In this document: positions 12,535-27,000 of the stretch, piece by piece
Layout of the letters: every line of letters starts with the position of its first letter
Position numbering within the stretch: position 1 is the stretch's first letter
From: Hemerocallis citrina
Lineage: Eukaryota; Streptophyta; Magnoliopsida; Asparagales; Asphodelaceae
NCBI GenBank assembly: GCA_017893485.1
Contig: CM030361.1
Span: forward strand, 311,983,469 to 312,047,468
Length of the DNA stretch: 64,000 bases
Reading direction: 5' to 3'
The notes under the pieces: model-generated
Seen by the model: the letters and a program-made list of their open reading frames with translations, nothing else
Databases searched by the model: none
Told to the model about the DNA's origin: nothing
Made by a program: the position numbers and the translations under genes

Positions 12535-14654
12535 ATGGCCTCTAATCGATCACGCGGTGGTGGTAGGCATAGTAGTCAATAATCTACTAGTCATCACATT
12601 CCTTCCATTCCTAACCAATATATAGATAGTGAAGAAACATTTATTAATTATGATAGTTTTCCCGATTTGAATAAAACACACTCAAATCCTATAGAAATAG
12701 AAGATCATGTAGAACCACAACCATTGGAACAAGGTCTTTCTCTAAATTCAAGGAAAACGAGAGGGACTACTTCGGAAGTATACAATTTTTTTAATTTTGT
12801 CCCTTCACAAAATGATAAGAGTGTAGGACTAAAAATATGTAAAAAGTGTCAAACCCCATATAAGTTTAAAGTAGGATCGGGCACGGGTACACTTCAACGT
12901 CACTTAAATAATTGTCAACCACAATTTTCGAAAGATAATCTCACACAACAAAAAATACATCCTAAAACCGGTCAAGTAGATAGTCATACATATGATCACG
13001 ATCACGTTCGTAGGGGAATTGCTAAATTAGTAATTAGGGGTGAATTGCCATATTCGTTTGGTGAACAAAAATATGTAGAGGATTTTGTACAAACCACCTT
13101 CAACCCCCATTTTAAAAAAATTGCTCGGAATGTTGTTAAGAGTGATTGTAAATTAGTTTACAATGAGAGTAAGGATTTTTGGATAGCAACACTAAAATCA
13201 CTAAACACTAGAGTTTCATTGACATCGGATGGGTGGGTAGGAGTAAACGGGATGATGTGTGTAACATGTCATTGGATAGATTCGGATTGGTTACTTCAAA
13301 AGAGAATAATTTCTTTTGGATATGTTAGGTACCCACATAAGGGTGAAATTATAGCCACACACATTATGGAAGCATGCAATAATTTTTTTATTCATGATAA
13401 AGTGTTTGCTATTGGTTTTGATAATGCATCCAATAACACTAAGGCAACTGAGAGTTTAAAAATTACTTTAGATCCTGTAGAACCCGAAATTTTTCATGTT
13501 AGGTGTGCTTGTCACATTTTAAATCTTTGTGTGCAAGATGCACTAAAATATGGTAATGACAAACTAGAAGCAATGAGAGATTGTGTTCATTATATTACAT
13601 TGAGTGGTCCAATTTATCAAGCTTTTCATGATTGGTGTAAACTTAGGGGCATTGTATGTAGACGTTTTCCTAAAGATGTGCGACATCGTTGGAATTCTAC
13701 CTTTGAATTATTAGGTGTTGTTCTTCATTATCGTTTTAATCTTAGAGATTTTTGTGTCGCAATGGGTATGCAAAATTTATGTTAGATGATGATTTTTGGT
13801 TTTTTGCCGATAGTTTATATAAATTTTTACAACCTTTTAACGATGTAACTTTGCAATTTTCGAAAACATATACATCTACATCTAGTGGTATTTTACTTGA
13901 AATTATGACTATGATGACAACAATTAAAGATTTGCAAAATGACCCTTTTATTGGAGATATGGTTAATGCGGCATATGTTAAATTTTTGAAATATTTTCAT
14001 CCAATTCCTATATTATATTGTGTAGCTAGTGTAATGAATCCTATGATTAAATTAGATGGTACAAAAAATTTAATTGAAATTTTCTACACTTATGCCCCAC
14101 ACGATGCAATACTAGATTTTGATCATGTTGCTTTTACTCGTAAATTTGAGAATGTTTTGACTAGGTTATATGATTCTTATGATAGGATTTATTCAACTAA
14201 CACTATTCAAACAAAAACACAAAATGTTGAATCTTCTTCTTCTTCTTCTTCCTCCATATTTGCAAAAGGAAAGAGTCAAGCTAGTATTGGTGTTTTAAAT
14301 CTTATTAAATCAAAAAAGGCAAGAACCAATTCACCTAATGAGTTGAATTGGTATAATGCACAAAGTGCAGTTGAAGATGTAGAAGATGTGTTACAATTTT
14401 GGAAGAGTAATGAAGCAATTTTTAATATTCTTTCTCGTATGGCTAAAGATCTGGTAACAACACCGGTGTCAACTGTTGCATCGGAAAGTGCTTTTTCTCT
14501 TGGTGGCAGGATAATGAGCCCGAGCAGGAACCGATTGACAGCCAAAAATTTGGAGATGCTAGTATGCGCCGAAGATTGGATGAAAGCGGAAGAGAGGACT
14601 CAAGACTTACTTGAAGCACAAGTTGAAGGTGGATCAACAAGTAGCGATGAATGA
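12535..14654 (+). pseudogene. hAT transposase, inactivated
   Basis: Would encode a protein of about 705 residues that cuts and pastes hAT elements in the nucleus. Visible in order: a BED-type zinc finger (CKKC...HLNNC, around residues 95-130 from the ATG at 12535); the RNase-H-like core beginning near TSDGW, with a second acidic position in GFDNASNN; and the C-terminal dimerisation region containing VASESAFSLGGR, with the expected acidic residue. Two breaks are seen. TAA at 12580-12582 is codon 16 of the frame that starts with ATG at 12535. A frameshift near 13752-13785 moves the frame, so the second half is open only in another phase up to the stop at 14654. The downstream first-half frame has no good ATG of its own near its beginning, which supports 12535 as the original start. 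The remaining frame is well preserved, suggesting fairly recent loss. Confidence 0.9.
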
Positions 14655-15047
14655 ACGATTACATTTAGTTAATTTACATTAAAATGTTGTTCAATTAATT
14701 GTAATTAATTGGGAAATTTAGAGTGATGAGATTCTATATTTAGGTTAAGTTGAAGTGCACGACAATAGTCCAATGCCTTCTCTTCAATCTAAGTAGAGGC
14801 CATCTCGATCTTTAAATTCAAGTAATTCCCTTGATTTGTAATTTGATGATTTGAGCTAAATAGACAAATTTGTATGAATTTTATTCATGTACTTAATTTT
14901 ATTCAAGAAGTTCAAATTTATTTAATCATGTACTTTATTTATTCATGTACTTCAATTATTTATGAAATTTTATTCTTTGCAATTGTTATGCAATTACAAA
15001 TCCATATACTTGTTCTTTAACAATACTAAAAAAAAACCTTTATACAC

Positions 15048-18000
15048 TTTTCGATCACTTTCATGAGATTTCGTATTTTACAGTTTTGGCCTCATTTGTG
15101 GGTTATAGTCCACAGTTTCCGATCGTTTTCGTGAAATTTTTTATTTGACTGTTTTAGCCTCATTTGTGGGCATAGTTTTCGGATACTCTCGTCAGAATTT
15201 TTATTTCCCACATTTTGTGGGCTATAGTGCACTGTGTTCGATCACTTTCATGAGATTTCGTATTTTACTGTTTTGGCCTCATTTGTGGGTTATATAGTCC
15301 ACAATTTCCAACGGTTTTCGGGGAATTTTGTATTTGTCTGTTTTAGCCTCATTTGTGGGCTATATAGTCCACAATTTACGGGCGCTTTCGTGAGATTTTT
15401 ATTTCCCACATTTTGTGGGCAATAGTACGCTATTTTCGAATTCATTCATAAGTTTTCGTATTTTACAGTTTTGGCCTCATTTTGTGGGTTATAGTCCACA
15501 GTTTCCGACCGTTTTCGTGAAATTTTTTATTTGACTTTTTTAGCCACATTTGTGGGCTATAGTCCACAGTTTTTGGAGACTTACGTGAGAATTTTTATTT
15601 CCCACATTTGTGGGCTAGTACACTGTACTCGATCAATTTCATGAGATTACTTATTTTACTGTTTTGGTCTTATTTTGTAGGTTATAGTACGTAGTTTCCC
15701 ACTGTTTTCGTGAAATTTTGTATTTGACTGTTTTAGCCTCATTTTTGGGCTATATAGTCCACAGTTTTTGGACACCTTCGTGAGAATTTTTATTTCCCAC
15801 ATTTTGTGGGCTTCGGTTTTCAAACAATTTCATGAGATTTCGTATTTTATTGTTCTGGCCTCATTTTGTGGGTTATAGTCCACAGTTTCAGACGGTTTTC
15901 GTGAAATTTGTATTTCACTGTTTTAGCCTCATTTGTGGGCTATAGTCCATAGTTTTCGGACACTTTCGTGAGAATTTTTATTTCCCACATTTTGTGGGCC
16001 ATAGTACACTGTTTTCAATCACTTGCATGAGATTTCGTATTTTACTGTTTTGTCCACATTTTGTGGGTTATAGTCCACAGTTTCTGACGATTTTCGTGAA
16101 ATTTTGTATTAGTCTGTTTTAGCCTCATTTGTGGGCTATATGGTCCACAGTTTTCGGGCACTTTCGTGAGATTTTTTATTTCCCACATTTTGTAGACTAT
16201 AGTACACTGTTTTCGATCACTATCATGAGTTTTCGTATTTTACTGTTTTGGCCTCATTTTGTGGATTATAGTCCCTAATTTTCGACCGTTTTTGTGAAAT
16301 TTTGTATTTGACTGTTTTAGCCTCATTTTTGGGCTATAGTCCACAGTTTTCGGATACTTCTTGAGAATTTTTTTCCCTACAATTTGTTTGCTATAGTACA
16401 CAGTTTTAGGTCACTTTGATGAGATTTCGTATTGCACTGTTTTGGCCTCATTTTGTGGGTTATATTCCATAGTTTCCGACCGTTTTGGTGAAATTTTGTA
16501 TTTGACTGTTATAGTCTCATTTGGGGGCTATAGCCCACAGTTTTCGAATACTTTCGTGAGAATTTTTATTTCCCACATTTTATGGGCTATAGTGAACCGT
16601 TTTCGATCACTTTCATGAGATTTCGTATTTTACTGTTTTGGCCTCTCCACAGTTTCCGTCGGTTTTCGTGAAATTTTGTGATTGACTGTTTTAGCCTCAT
16701 TTGTGGGCTATATATAGTCCACAGTTTTCGGGCACTTTCGAGAGATTTTTTATTTCCTTCATTTTGTGGGCTATAGTTCACTGTTTTGGATCACTTTCAT
16801 GGGATTTTATATTGTACTTTTTCCCCTCATTTTGTGGGTTATATTCCACTGTTTCCGACCATTTTCGTGAAATTTTGTTTTTGACTGTTTTAGCCTCATT
16901 TGTGGGCTACAGTCCACAGTTTTCGGCCACTCTTGTGAGATTTTTAATTTTCCCTCATTTTGTGGGCTATAGTACACTGTTTTTTATCACTTTCATGTGA
17001 TTTCTTATTTTACTGTTTTGGCCTCACTTTGTGGGTTATAGTCCGCACTTTCCGGCCGTTTTCGTGAAATATTGTATTTGACTGTTTTAGCATCATTTGT
17101 GGGCTATAGTCCACAGTTTTCGGCAACTTTCATGAGAATTTTTATTTCCCACATTTTGTGGGCTATAGTACACTGTTTTCGATCGCTTTCATGAGATTTT
17201 GTATTTTACTGTTTTTCCTCATTTTGCGGGTTATAGTCCACAGTTTCCAATGGTTTTCGTGAAATTTAGTATTTGACTATTTTAGCCTCATTTGCGAGCT
17301 ATAGTCCACAGTTTTCGGACACTTTCGTGAGAATTTTTATTTCCGACATTTTGTGGGCTATAGTACACTATTTTCGACCACTTTCATGAGATTTAGTATT
17401 TTACTATTTTTGCCTCATTTTGTGGGTTATAGTCCACAGTTTCCGACCATTTTCGTTAAATATTGTATTTGACTGTTTAAGCATCATTTGTGGGCTATAG
17501 TTCACAGTTTTCGAACACTTTCGTGAGAATTTTTATTTCCCATATTTTGTGGGCTATAGTACACTATTTTTGATCACTTTCTTGAGATTTAGTATTTTAC
17601 TGTTTTAGCCTCATTTTGTGGGTTACAGTCCACAGTTTCCGACCGTTTTCGTGAAATTTTGTATTTGACGGTTTTAGCCTCAGTTGTAGGATATAGTCCA
17701 CAGTTTTCGGCCACTTTCGTGAGATTTTTTGTTTTCCTCATTTTGTTGGCTATGGTTCACTGTTTTTCATCACTTTCTTGAGATTTTGTATTTGACTGTT
17801 TTGGCCTCATTTTGTGGGCTATAGTCCACAGTTTTCACCCGCTTTCGTAAGATTTTTTATTTTCCCTCGTTTTGTGCGTTGTACACTGTTTTGGAACACT
17901 TTCATGACATTTTGTATTTTACTGTTTTGGCCTTATTTTATGGGTTATAGTCCATAGTGTCCGACCGTTTTCGTGAAATATTGTATTTGACTGTTTTAGC

Positions 18001-21000
18001 CTCAATTGTGGGCTATACTCCACAGTTTTCGAACACTTTCTTGAGAATTTTTATTTTACACATTTTGTGGGCTATAGTACACTGTTTTCGATAACTTTCT
18101 TGAGTTTTCGTATTTTACTGTTTTGGCCACATTTTTTGGTTATCCACGGATTCCGACCGTTTTCGTGAAATTTTGTATTTCACTATTTTAGCCTCAGTTG
18201 TGGGCTATAGTCCACAGTTTCCGGCCGTTTTCATGAAATGTTGAATTCGACTGTTTTAGCCTCATTTTTGGGCTATAATCCACAGCTTTCGGCCACTTTC
18301 ATGCGAAATTTTATTTCCCACATTTTTTGGTCTATACTACACTGTTTTCGATCACTTTCATCAGATTTCGTATTTTAATGTTTTGGCATAATTTTGTGAG
18401 TTATAGTCCACAGTTTTCGGGCACTTTCGTAAGATTTTTATTTTCCCGTCATTTTGTGGGCTATAGTACACTGTTTTTGATCACTTTCTTGAGATTTCGT
18501 ATTTTACTTCTTTGGCCTCATTTTGTGGGTTATAGTCCGTAGTTTTCGGTAGTTTTCGTGAAATATTGTATTTGACTGTTTTAGCATCATTTGTGGGCTA
18601 TAGTCCAGAGTTTTCGGCCACTTTCGTGAGAATTTTTATTTCCCACATTTTGGGGGCTATAGTACATTGTTTTCAATCACTTTCATGAGATTTTGTATTT
18701 TACTTCTTTGGCATCATTTTGCGGGTTACAGTCCATAGTTTCCAACGGTTTTCGTGAAATTTAGTTTTTGACTGTTTTAGCCTCATTTGCGAGCTATAGT
18801 CCACAGTTTTCGGACACTTTCGAGAGAATTTTTATTTCCCACATTTTGTGGGCTATATAGTACACTGTTTTCGATCACTTTCATGAGATTTAGTATTTTA
18901 CTGTTTTGGCCTCATTTTGTGGGTTATAGTCCACAGTTTCCGACAGTTTTTGTGAAATTTTGTATTTGACGGTTTTAGCCTCAGTTGTGGGAAAGAGCTC
19001 ACAGTTTTCGGCCACTTTCATGAGATTTTTTATTTTCCTCATTTTGTTGGCTATGGTTCACTGTTTTTCATCACTTTCATGAGATTTTGTATTTGACTAT
19101 TTTGGACTCATTTTTTGGGCTATAGTCCACAGTTTTCGCCCACTTTCTTGAGATTTTTTATTTTTCCTCATTTTGTGGGCTATAGTACACTATTTTCGAT
19201 CACTTTAATGAGATTTCGTACATTACTGTTTTGGCCTTATTTTGTGGGTTATAGTCCACATTTTCCGGTCATTTTCATGAAATATTGTATTTGACTGTTT
19301 TAGCCCCATTTGTGGGATATAGTCTACAATTTTCAGCCACTTTCGTGAGATTTTTTATTTCCCTCATTTTGTGGGCTAACTTTCATGGAATTTCGTATTT
19401 TACTTTTTACCCTCGTTTTTTTGGGATATAGTCCACAGTTTCCTACCGTTTTCGTGAAATTTTGTTTTCGGCCACTCTTGTGAGATTTTTAATTTTCCCA
19501 CATTTTGTGGGCTATAGTATACTATTTTCGATCGCTTTCATGAGATTTTGTATTTTAATGTTTTGGCATCATTTTGTTGGTTATATAGTCCACCGTTTCG
19601 GACGGTTTTCGTGAAATTTTGTATTTGTCTGTTTAACCCTCAATTGTGGGCTATATTGTCCATAGTTTTCGGTCACTTTCGTGAGATTTTTTATTTCCCT
19701 CAGTTTGTGGGCTATAGTTCACTGTTTTCAATCACTTTCATGAGATTTCGCATTTTACTGTTTTGGTCTCATTTTTTGGGTTATAGTTCATAGTTTCCGA
19801 CCGTTTTCGTAAAATTTTGTATTTGGCAGTTTTAGCCTCAATTGTGGGATATAACCCACAGCACTTTCATGAGATTTTTAATTTTCCCTCAATTTCTGGG
19901 CTACAGTACATTGTTTTCGTTCACTTTCAGGAGATTTCGTATTTTACTGTTTTGGCCTCATTTTGTCGGTTATAGTCCACAGTTTCCGGTCATTTTCATG
20001 AAAATTTGTATTTGAATGTTTTAGCCTAATTTGTGGGCAATAGTCCACAATTTTCGGCCACTTTTGTGAGATTATTTATTTCCCTCATTTCGCGGGCTAT
20101 AGTACACTGTTTTTGATCATCTTCATGAGATTTCGTATTATACTGTTTTGGCCTCATTTTGGGGGTTATAGTCCACAATTTACGACCGTTTTCGTGATAT
20201 TTTGTATTTGACTGTTTTAGCCTCAATTGTGGGCAATAGTCCATAGTTTTCAGCCGTTTTCGTGATATTTTGTATTTGACTGTTTTATCCTCATTTGTGG
20301 GCAATAGACCACAGTTTTCGGCCACTTTCGTGAGAATTTTTATTTCCCATATTTTGTGGGCTACACTATTTCGATCACTTTCATTAGATTTCGTATTTTA
20401 CTGTTTTGGCCACATTTTGTGGGTTATAGTCCTCTGTTTCCGGCCGTTTTCGTGATATGTTGTATTTGACTGTTTTAGCCTCATTTGTGTGCTATAGACC
20501 ACAGTTTTCAGCCACTTTCGCGAGAATTTTTATTTCCCACATTTTGTGGGCTATACTACACTGTTTTCGATCACTTTCATCAGATTTCGTATTTTAACGT
20601 TTTGGCCTCATTTTGTGAGTAATATTCCACAGTTTCCGACGGTTTTCGTGAAATTTTGTATTTGTCTGTTTTAGCCTAATTTGGGTGCTATAGTCCACTG
20701 TTTTGGATCACTTTCTTGAGATTTTTATTTCCCTCATTTTGTGGGCTATAGTTCACTGTTTTGGATCACTTTCATGAGATTTCGTATTTTACTGTTTTGG
20801 CCTCATTTGGCGGTTATAGTCCACTATTTCCGACCGATTTGGCGGAATTTTGTATGTGACTGTTTTAGCCTCATTTGTGGGGTATAGTCCACAGTTTTCG
20901 CCCACTTTCGTGAGAATTTTTAATTTTCCCACATTTTGTGGGGTTTACACTGTTTTTTATCACTTTCATGCGATTTCGTATTTACTGTTTTGGCCTCATT

Positions 21001-24000
21001 TTGTGGGTTATAGTCCACTGTTTCCGGCCGTTTTCGTGAAATATTGTATTTGACTGTTTTAGCAAATTTTGTGGGCTATAGTCCACAGTTTTCGGCCACT
21101 TTCGTGAGAATTTTTATTTCCGATATTTTGTGTGCTATTGTACACTGTTTTCGATCACTTTCATGAGATTTCGTATTTTACTGTTTTGGCCTCATTTTGT
21201 GGGTTATAGTCCACAGTTTCCGACGGTTTTCGTGAAATTTAGTATTTGACTGTTTTAGCCTCATTTGTGGGCTACAGTTCACAATTTTCGGACACTTTCG
21301 TGAGAATATTTTTTCCTACATTTTGTGTGCGATAGTACACTGTTCTCGATCACTTTCATGAGATTTCGTATTTTACTGTTTTGACCTCATTTTGTGAGTT
21401 ATAGTCCATAGTTTCAGGCCGTTTTCGTGAAATGTTGAATTTGACTGTTTTAGCCTCATTTGTGGGCTATAGTCCACAGTTTCGGCCACTTTCGTGAGAA
21501 GTTTTATATCCCACATTTTGCGGGCATACTACACTATTTTTTTTTATCACTTTCAAGAGATTTCGTATTTTACTGTTTTGGCCTCATTTTGTGGGTTATA
21601 GTCCACAGTTTCCGGCCGTTTTCATTAAATATTGTATTTGACGGTTTTTGCATCATTTGTGGGATATAGTCCACAGTTTTCGAACACTTTGTGAGAATTT
21701 TTATTTCTCACATTTTGTGGGTTATAGTACAATGTTATAGATCACTTTCATGAGATTTAGTATTTTACTGTTTTGGCCTCAATTTGTGGGTTATAGTCCT
21801 TAGTTCCTGACCGTTTTCATGAAACTTTTTATTTGACTGTTTTAGCCTCGGTTGTGGGCTATAGTCCATAGTTTCCGGTCGTTTCCGGGAAATGTTGAAT
21901 TTGACTGTTTTAGCCTCATTTCTGGGCTATAGTCCATAATTTTCGGACACTTTCGTGAGAATTTTTATTTCCCACATTTTGTGGGCTATAGTACACTATT
22001 TTTGATCACTTTCATGAGATTTAGTATTTTACTGTTTTGGCCTCATTTTGTGGGTTATAGTCCACAGTTTCCGACCGTTTTCGTGAAATTTTGTATTTGA
22101 CGGTTTTAGCCTCAGTTGTGGGATATAGTCCACAGTTTTCGGCCACTTCGTGAGATATTTATTTTCCTCATTTTTTTGGCTATGGTTCACTGTTTTTCAT
22201 CACTTTCGTGAGATTTTGTATTAGACTGTTTTGGCCTCATTTTATGGGTTATAGTCCACAATTTTTGCCCACTTGCTTGAGATTTTTTATTTCCCTCATT
22301 TTGTGGGCTATAGTACACTATTTTTGATCACTTTCATGAGATTTCATACATTACTATTTTGGCCTCATTTTGTGGGTTATAGTCCACAGTTTCCGGCCGT
22401 TTTCTTGAAATATTGTATTTGACTATTTTAGCCCCATTTGTGGGCTATGGTCCACATTTTTCGGCCACTTTCGTGAGATTTTTTATTTTCCTCATTTTGT
22501 TGGCTATGGTTCACGGTATTTCATCACTTTCATGAGATTTTGTATTTGACTTTTTTGGCCTCATTTTGTGGGCTATATTCCACAGTTTTCGCCCACTTTT
22601 GTGAGATTTTTTTCCCTCGTTTTGTGGGCTGTACACTGTTTTTGAACACTTTCATGACATTTCGTATTTTACTGTTTTGGCCTCATTTTGTGGGTTATAA
22701 TCCACAGTTTCCGGCCGTTTTCGTGAAATGTTGAATTCAATTGTTTTAACCTCATTTTTTGGCTATAATCCACAGTTTTCGGCCACTTTCTTGAGAAATT
22801 TTATTTCCCACATTTTTTGGGCTATACTACACTGTTTTTGATCACTTTCATCGATTTCGTATTTTAATGTTTTGGCCTCATTTTGTGAGTTATAGTCCAC
22901 AGTTTTCGGCCACTTTCGTGAGATTTTTAATTTTCCCTCATTTTGTTGGCTATTGTACACTGTTTTTGATCACTTTCATGGATTTCGTATTTTACTGTTT
23001 TGGCCTCATTTTGTGGGTAGTCCACAGTTTTCGGCCACTTTCGTGAGATTTTTTATTTCCCTCATTTAGTGGCCTATAGTTCACTGTTTTCGATCACATT
23101 CATGGAAATTCGTATTTTACTTTTTACCCTCATTTTGTGGGTTGTAGTCCACAGTTTCCTATCGTTTTCGTGAAATTTTGTTTTTTAACTATTTTAGCCT
23201 CATTTGTGGGCTTATAGTTCATAGTTTTCGGCCACTCTTGTGAGATTTTTAATTTTCCTACATTTTGTCGGCGATAGTACACTGTTTTCGATCACTCTTA
23301 TGAGATTTCGTATTTTATTGTTTTGGCATCATTTTGTGGGTTATATAGTCCACCGTTTCCGACGGTTTTCGTGAAATTTTGTATTTGTCTGTTTAACCCT
23401 CATTTGTGGGCTATATTGTCCACAGTTTTCGGGCACTTTCGTGAGATTTTTTATTTCTCTCATTTTGTGGGCTATATATAGTTCACTGTTTTCGATCACT
23501 TTCATGAGATTTCGCATTTTACTATTTTGGCCTCATTTTGTGGGTTATAGTTAATAGTTCCGACCGTTTTCGTGAAATTTTGTATTTGGCTGTTTTAGCC
23601 TCAATTGTGGGCTATAACTCACAGCACTTTCATGAGATTTTAAATTTACCCTTAATTTCTGGGCTACAGTACACTGTTTTCGTTAACTTTCAGGAGATTT
23701 TGTATTTTACTGTTTTGGCCTCATTTTGTCGGTTATAGTCCACAGTTTCCGGTCATTTTCGTGAAAATTTGTATTTGAATGTTTTAGCCTAATTTGTGGG
23801 CAATAGTCCACAATTTTCGGCCACTTTTGTGAGATTTTTTATTTTCCTCATTTCGCGGGCTATAGTACACTGTTTTCGATCACTTTCGTGAGATTTCGTA
23901 TTATACTGTTTTGGCCTCATTTTGGGGGTTATAGTCCACAATTTCCTACCGTTTTCGTGAAATTTTGTATTTGACTGTTTTAGCCTCAGTTGTGGGCTAT

Positions 24001-27000
24001 AGTCCATAGTTTTCGGCCATTTTCGTGATATTTTGTATTTGACTGTTTTGGCCTCATTTGTGGGCCATAGACCACAGTTTTCGGCCACTTTCATGAGAAT
24101 TTTTAGTTCCCCCATTTTGTGGGCTATATACTACACTATTTCGATCACTTTCATTAGATTTCGTATTTTACTGTTTTGGCCTCATTTTGTGGGTTATAGT
24201 CCTCTGTTTCCGGCTGTTTTCGTGATATGTTGTGTCTGACTATTTTACCCTCATTTGTGAGCTATAGTCAGTTTTCAGCCACTTTCGTGAGAATTTTTAT
24301 TTCCCACAATTTGTGGGCTATACTACACTGTTTTCGATCACTTTCATCAGATTTCGTATTTTAACGTTTTGGCCTCATTTTGTGAGTACACAATTTCCGA
24401 CGGTTTTCAGGAAATTTTGTATTTGCTTGCTTTAGCCTAATTTGGGGGCTATAGTCCACTGTTTTCGGGCACTTTTGTGAGATTTTTTATTTCCCTCATT
24501 TTGTGGACTATAGTTCACTGTTTTGGATCACTTTCATGAGATTTCGTATTTTACTGTTTCGACCTCATTTTGGGGGTTATAGTCCACTGTTTCCGACCGA
24601 TTTTGCGAAATTTTGTATTTGACTGTTTTAGCCTCATTTGTGGGGTATAGTCCGCAGTTTTCGCCCACTTTCGTGAGAATTTTTAATTTTTCTTCATTTT
24701 GTGGGTTGTACACTATTTTTTATCACTTTCATGAGATTTCGTATTTACTGTTTTGGCCTCATTTTGTGGGTTATAGTCCACAGTTTCCGGCCGTTTTCGT
24801 GAAATATTGTATTTGACTGTTTTAACAAATTTTGTGGGCTATAGTCCACATTTTTCGGCCACTTTCATGAGAATTTTTATTTCCGATATTTTATGTGGTA
24901 TAGTATACTGTTTTCGATCACTTTCATGAGATTTCGTATTTTACTGTTTTGGCCTCATTTTGTGGGTTATAGTCCACAGTTTTCGACAGTTTTCGTGAAA
25001 TTTAATATTTGACTGTTTTAGCCTCATTTGTGGGCTACAGTTCACAATTTTCGGACACTTTCGTGAGAATATTTTTTCCCACATTTTGTGTGCGATAGTA
25101 CACTGTTCTCGATCACTTTCATGAGATTTCGTATTTTACTCTTTTGACCTCATTTTGTGAGTTATAGTCCATAGTTTCAGGCCGTTTTCGTGAAATGTTG
25201 AATTTGACTGTTTTAGCCTTATTTGTGGGCTATAGTCCACAGTTTTCGGCCACTTTCGTGCGAAGTTTTATTTCCCACATTTTGCGGGCATACTACACTG
25301 TTTGTATCACTTTCAAGAGATTTCGTATTTTACTGTTTTGGCATCATTTTGTGGGTTATAGTCCACAGTTTCCTGCCGTTTTCGTTAAATATTGTATTTG
25401 ACTGTTTTTGCATCATTTGTGGGAAATAGTCCACAGTTTTCGAACACTTCGTGACAATTTTTATTTCCCACATTTTGTGGGCTATAGTACACTGTTTTGT
25501 ATCACTTTCTTGAGATTTAGTATTTTACTGTTCTAGCCTCATTTTGTGGGTTATAGTCCGCAGTTCCTGACTATTTTCGTGAAATTTTGTATTTGACTGT
25601 TTTAGCCTCGGTTGTGGGCTACAGTCCACAGTTTCCGGCCGTTTCCGTGAAATGTTGAATTTGACTGTTTTAGCCTCATTTCTGAGCTATAGTCCACAGT
25701 TTTCGGACACTTTCGTGAGAATTTTTATTTCCCACATTTTGTGGGCTATAGTACACTATTTTCGATCACTTTCATGGGATTTAGTATTTTACTGTTTTGG
25801 CCTCATTTTGTGGGCTATATAGTCCACAGTTTCCGGCCGTTTTTGTGAAATGTTGAATTTGACTGTTTTCGCCTCATTTGTCGGGTATAGTCCACTGTTT
25901 TCGGCCACTTTCGTGAGAATTTTTATTTCCCATTTTGTAGGCTATACTACACTGTTTTCGATCACTTTCATCAGATTTTTGTATTTTAATGTTTTGGCCT
26001 CATTTTGTGAGTTATAGTCCTCAGTTTCCGGCCGTTTTCGTGAAATTTTGTACTTGACTGTTTTAGCATCATTTGTAGGCTATAGTCCACAGTTTTTGAA
26101 CACTTTCGTGAGAATTTTTATTTCCGACATTTTGTGGGCTCTAGTACACTATTTTCGATCACTTTCATGAGATTTAGTTTTTTACTGTTTTGGCCTCATT
26201 TTGTGGGTTATAGTCCACAGTTTCCGACCGTTTTTGTGAAATTTTGTATTTGACGGTTTTAGCCTCAATTGTGGGATATAGTCCACAGTTTCGGCCACTT
26301 TCGCGAGATTTTTTATTTTCCTCATTTTGTTGGCCATGGTTCACTGTTTTTCATCACTTTCATGAGATTTTGTATTTGACTGTTTTGGCTTCATTTTGTG
26401 GGCTTAGTCCACAGTTTTCGCCCACTTTCGTGAGATTTGTTTATCCCCTCGTTTTGTGGGTTGTACACTGTTTTTGAACACTTCATGACATTTCGTATTT
26501 TACTGTTTTGGCCTCATTTTGTGGGTTATAATCCACAGTTTCTGGCCGTTTTCGTGAAATGTTGAATTCGACTGTTTTAGCCTCATTTTTGCTCTATAAT
26601 CCACAGTTTTCAGCTCATTTTGTGGGCTATTGTACACTCTTGTTGCTCACTTTCATGGATTTCGTATTTTACTGTTTCGGCCTCATTTTGTGGGTAGTCC
26701 ACAGTTTCCGGCCGTTTTCATGAAATATTGTATTTGACTGTTTTAGCCCAATTTGTGGGCTATAGTCTACAGTTTTCGGCCACTTTCGTGAGATTTTTTA
26801 TTTTCCTCATTTTGTGGGCTATAGTTCACTGTTTTCGATCACTTTCATGGAATTTCGTATTTTACTTTTTACCCTCATTTTGTGGGATATAGTCCACAGT
26901 TTCCTACCGTTTTCGTGAAATTTTGTTTTTTAACTATTTTAGCCTCATTTGTGGGCTATGTTCATAGTTTTCGGCCACTCTTGTGAGATTTTTAATTTTC

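Larger units (their letters stand above)
11831..15047 (+). mobile_element. hAT-superfamily DNA transposon with defective transposase
   Basis: A 3.2 kb insertion in the satellite, flanked by TTTTCGAT on both sides (11823-11830 and 15048-15055), the 8 bp duplication length of hAT elements. The left end reads AGGGATGGCG and is followed by GC-rich subterminal repeats of GGCCCGG type (11840-12010), as in many plant Ac-like elements. It contains one hAT transposase gene on the plus strand. The right end (CTTTATACAC) is not an inverted copy of the left end and lacks the GC-rich repeats. So either the 3' terminus has changed, or the duplication is fortuitous because the satellite phase supplies TTTTCGAT in every unit. 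The 3' non-coding part (14655-15047) is AT-rich with several copies of a TTCATGTACTT-type motif. Confidence 0.85.

Noticed and set aside
12667..12669. TTG at 12667 as start of the hAT transposase
   Set aside because: The frame is continuous upstream to an ATG at 12535 apart from one TAA, so the original start was upstream.
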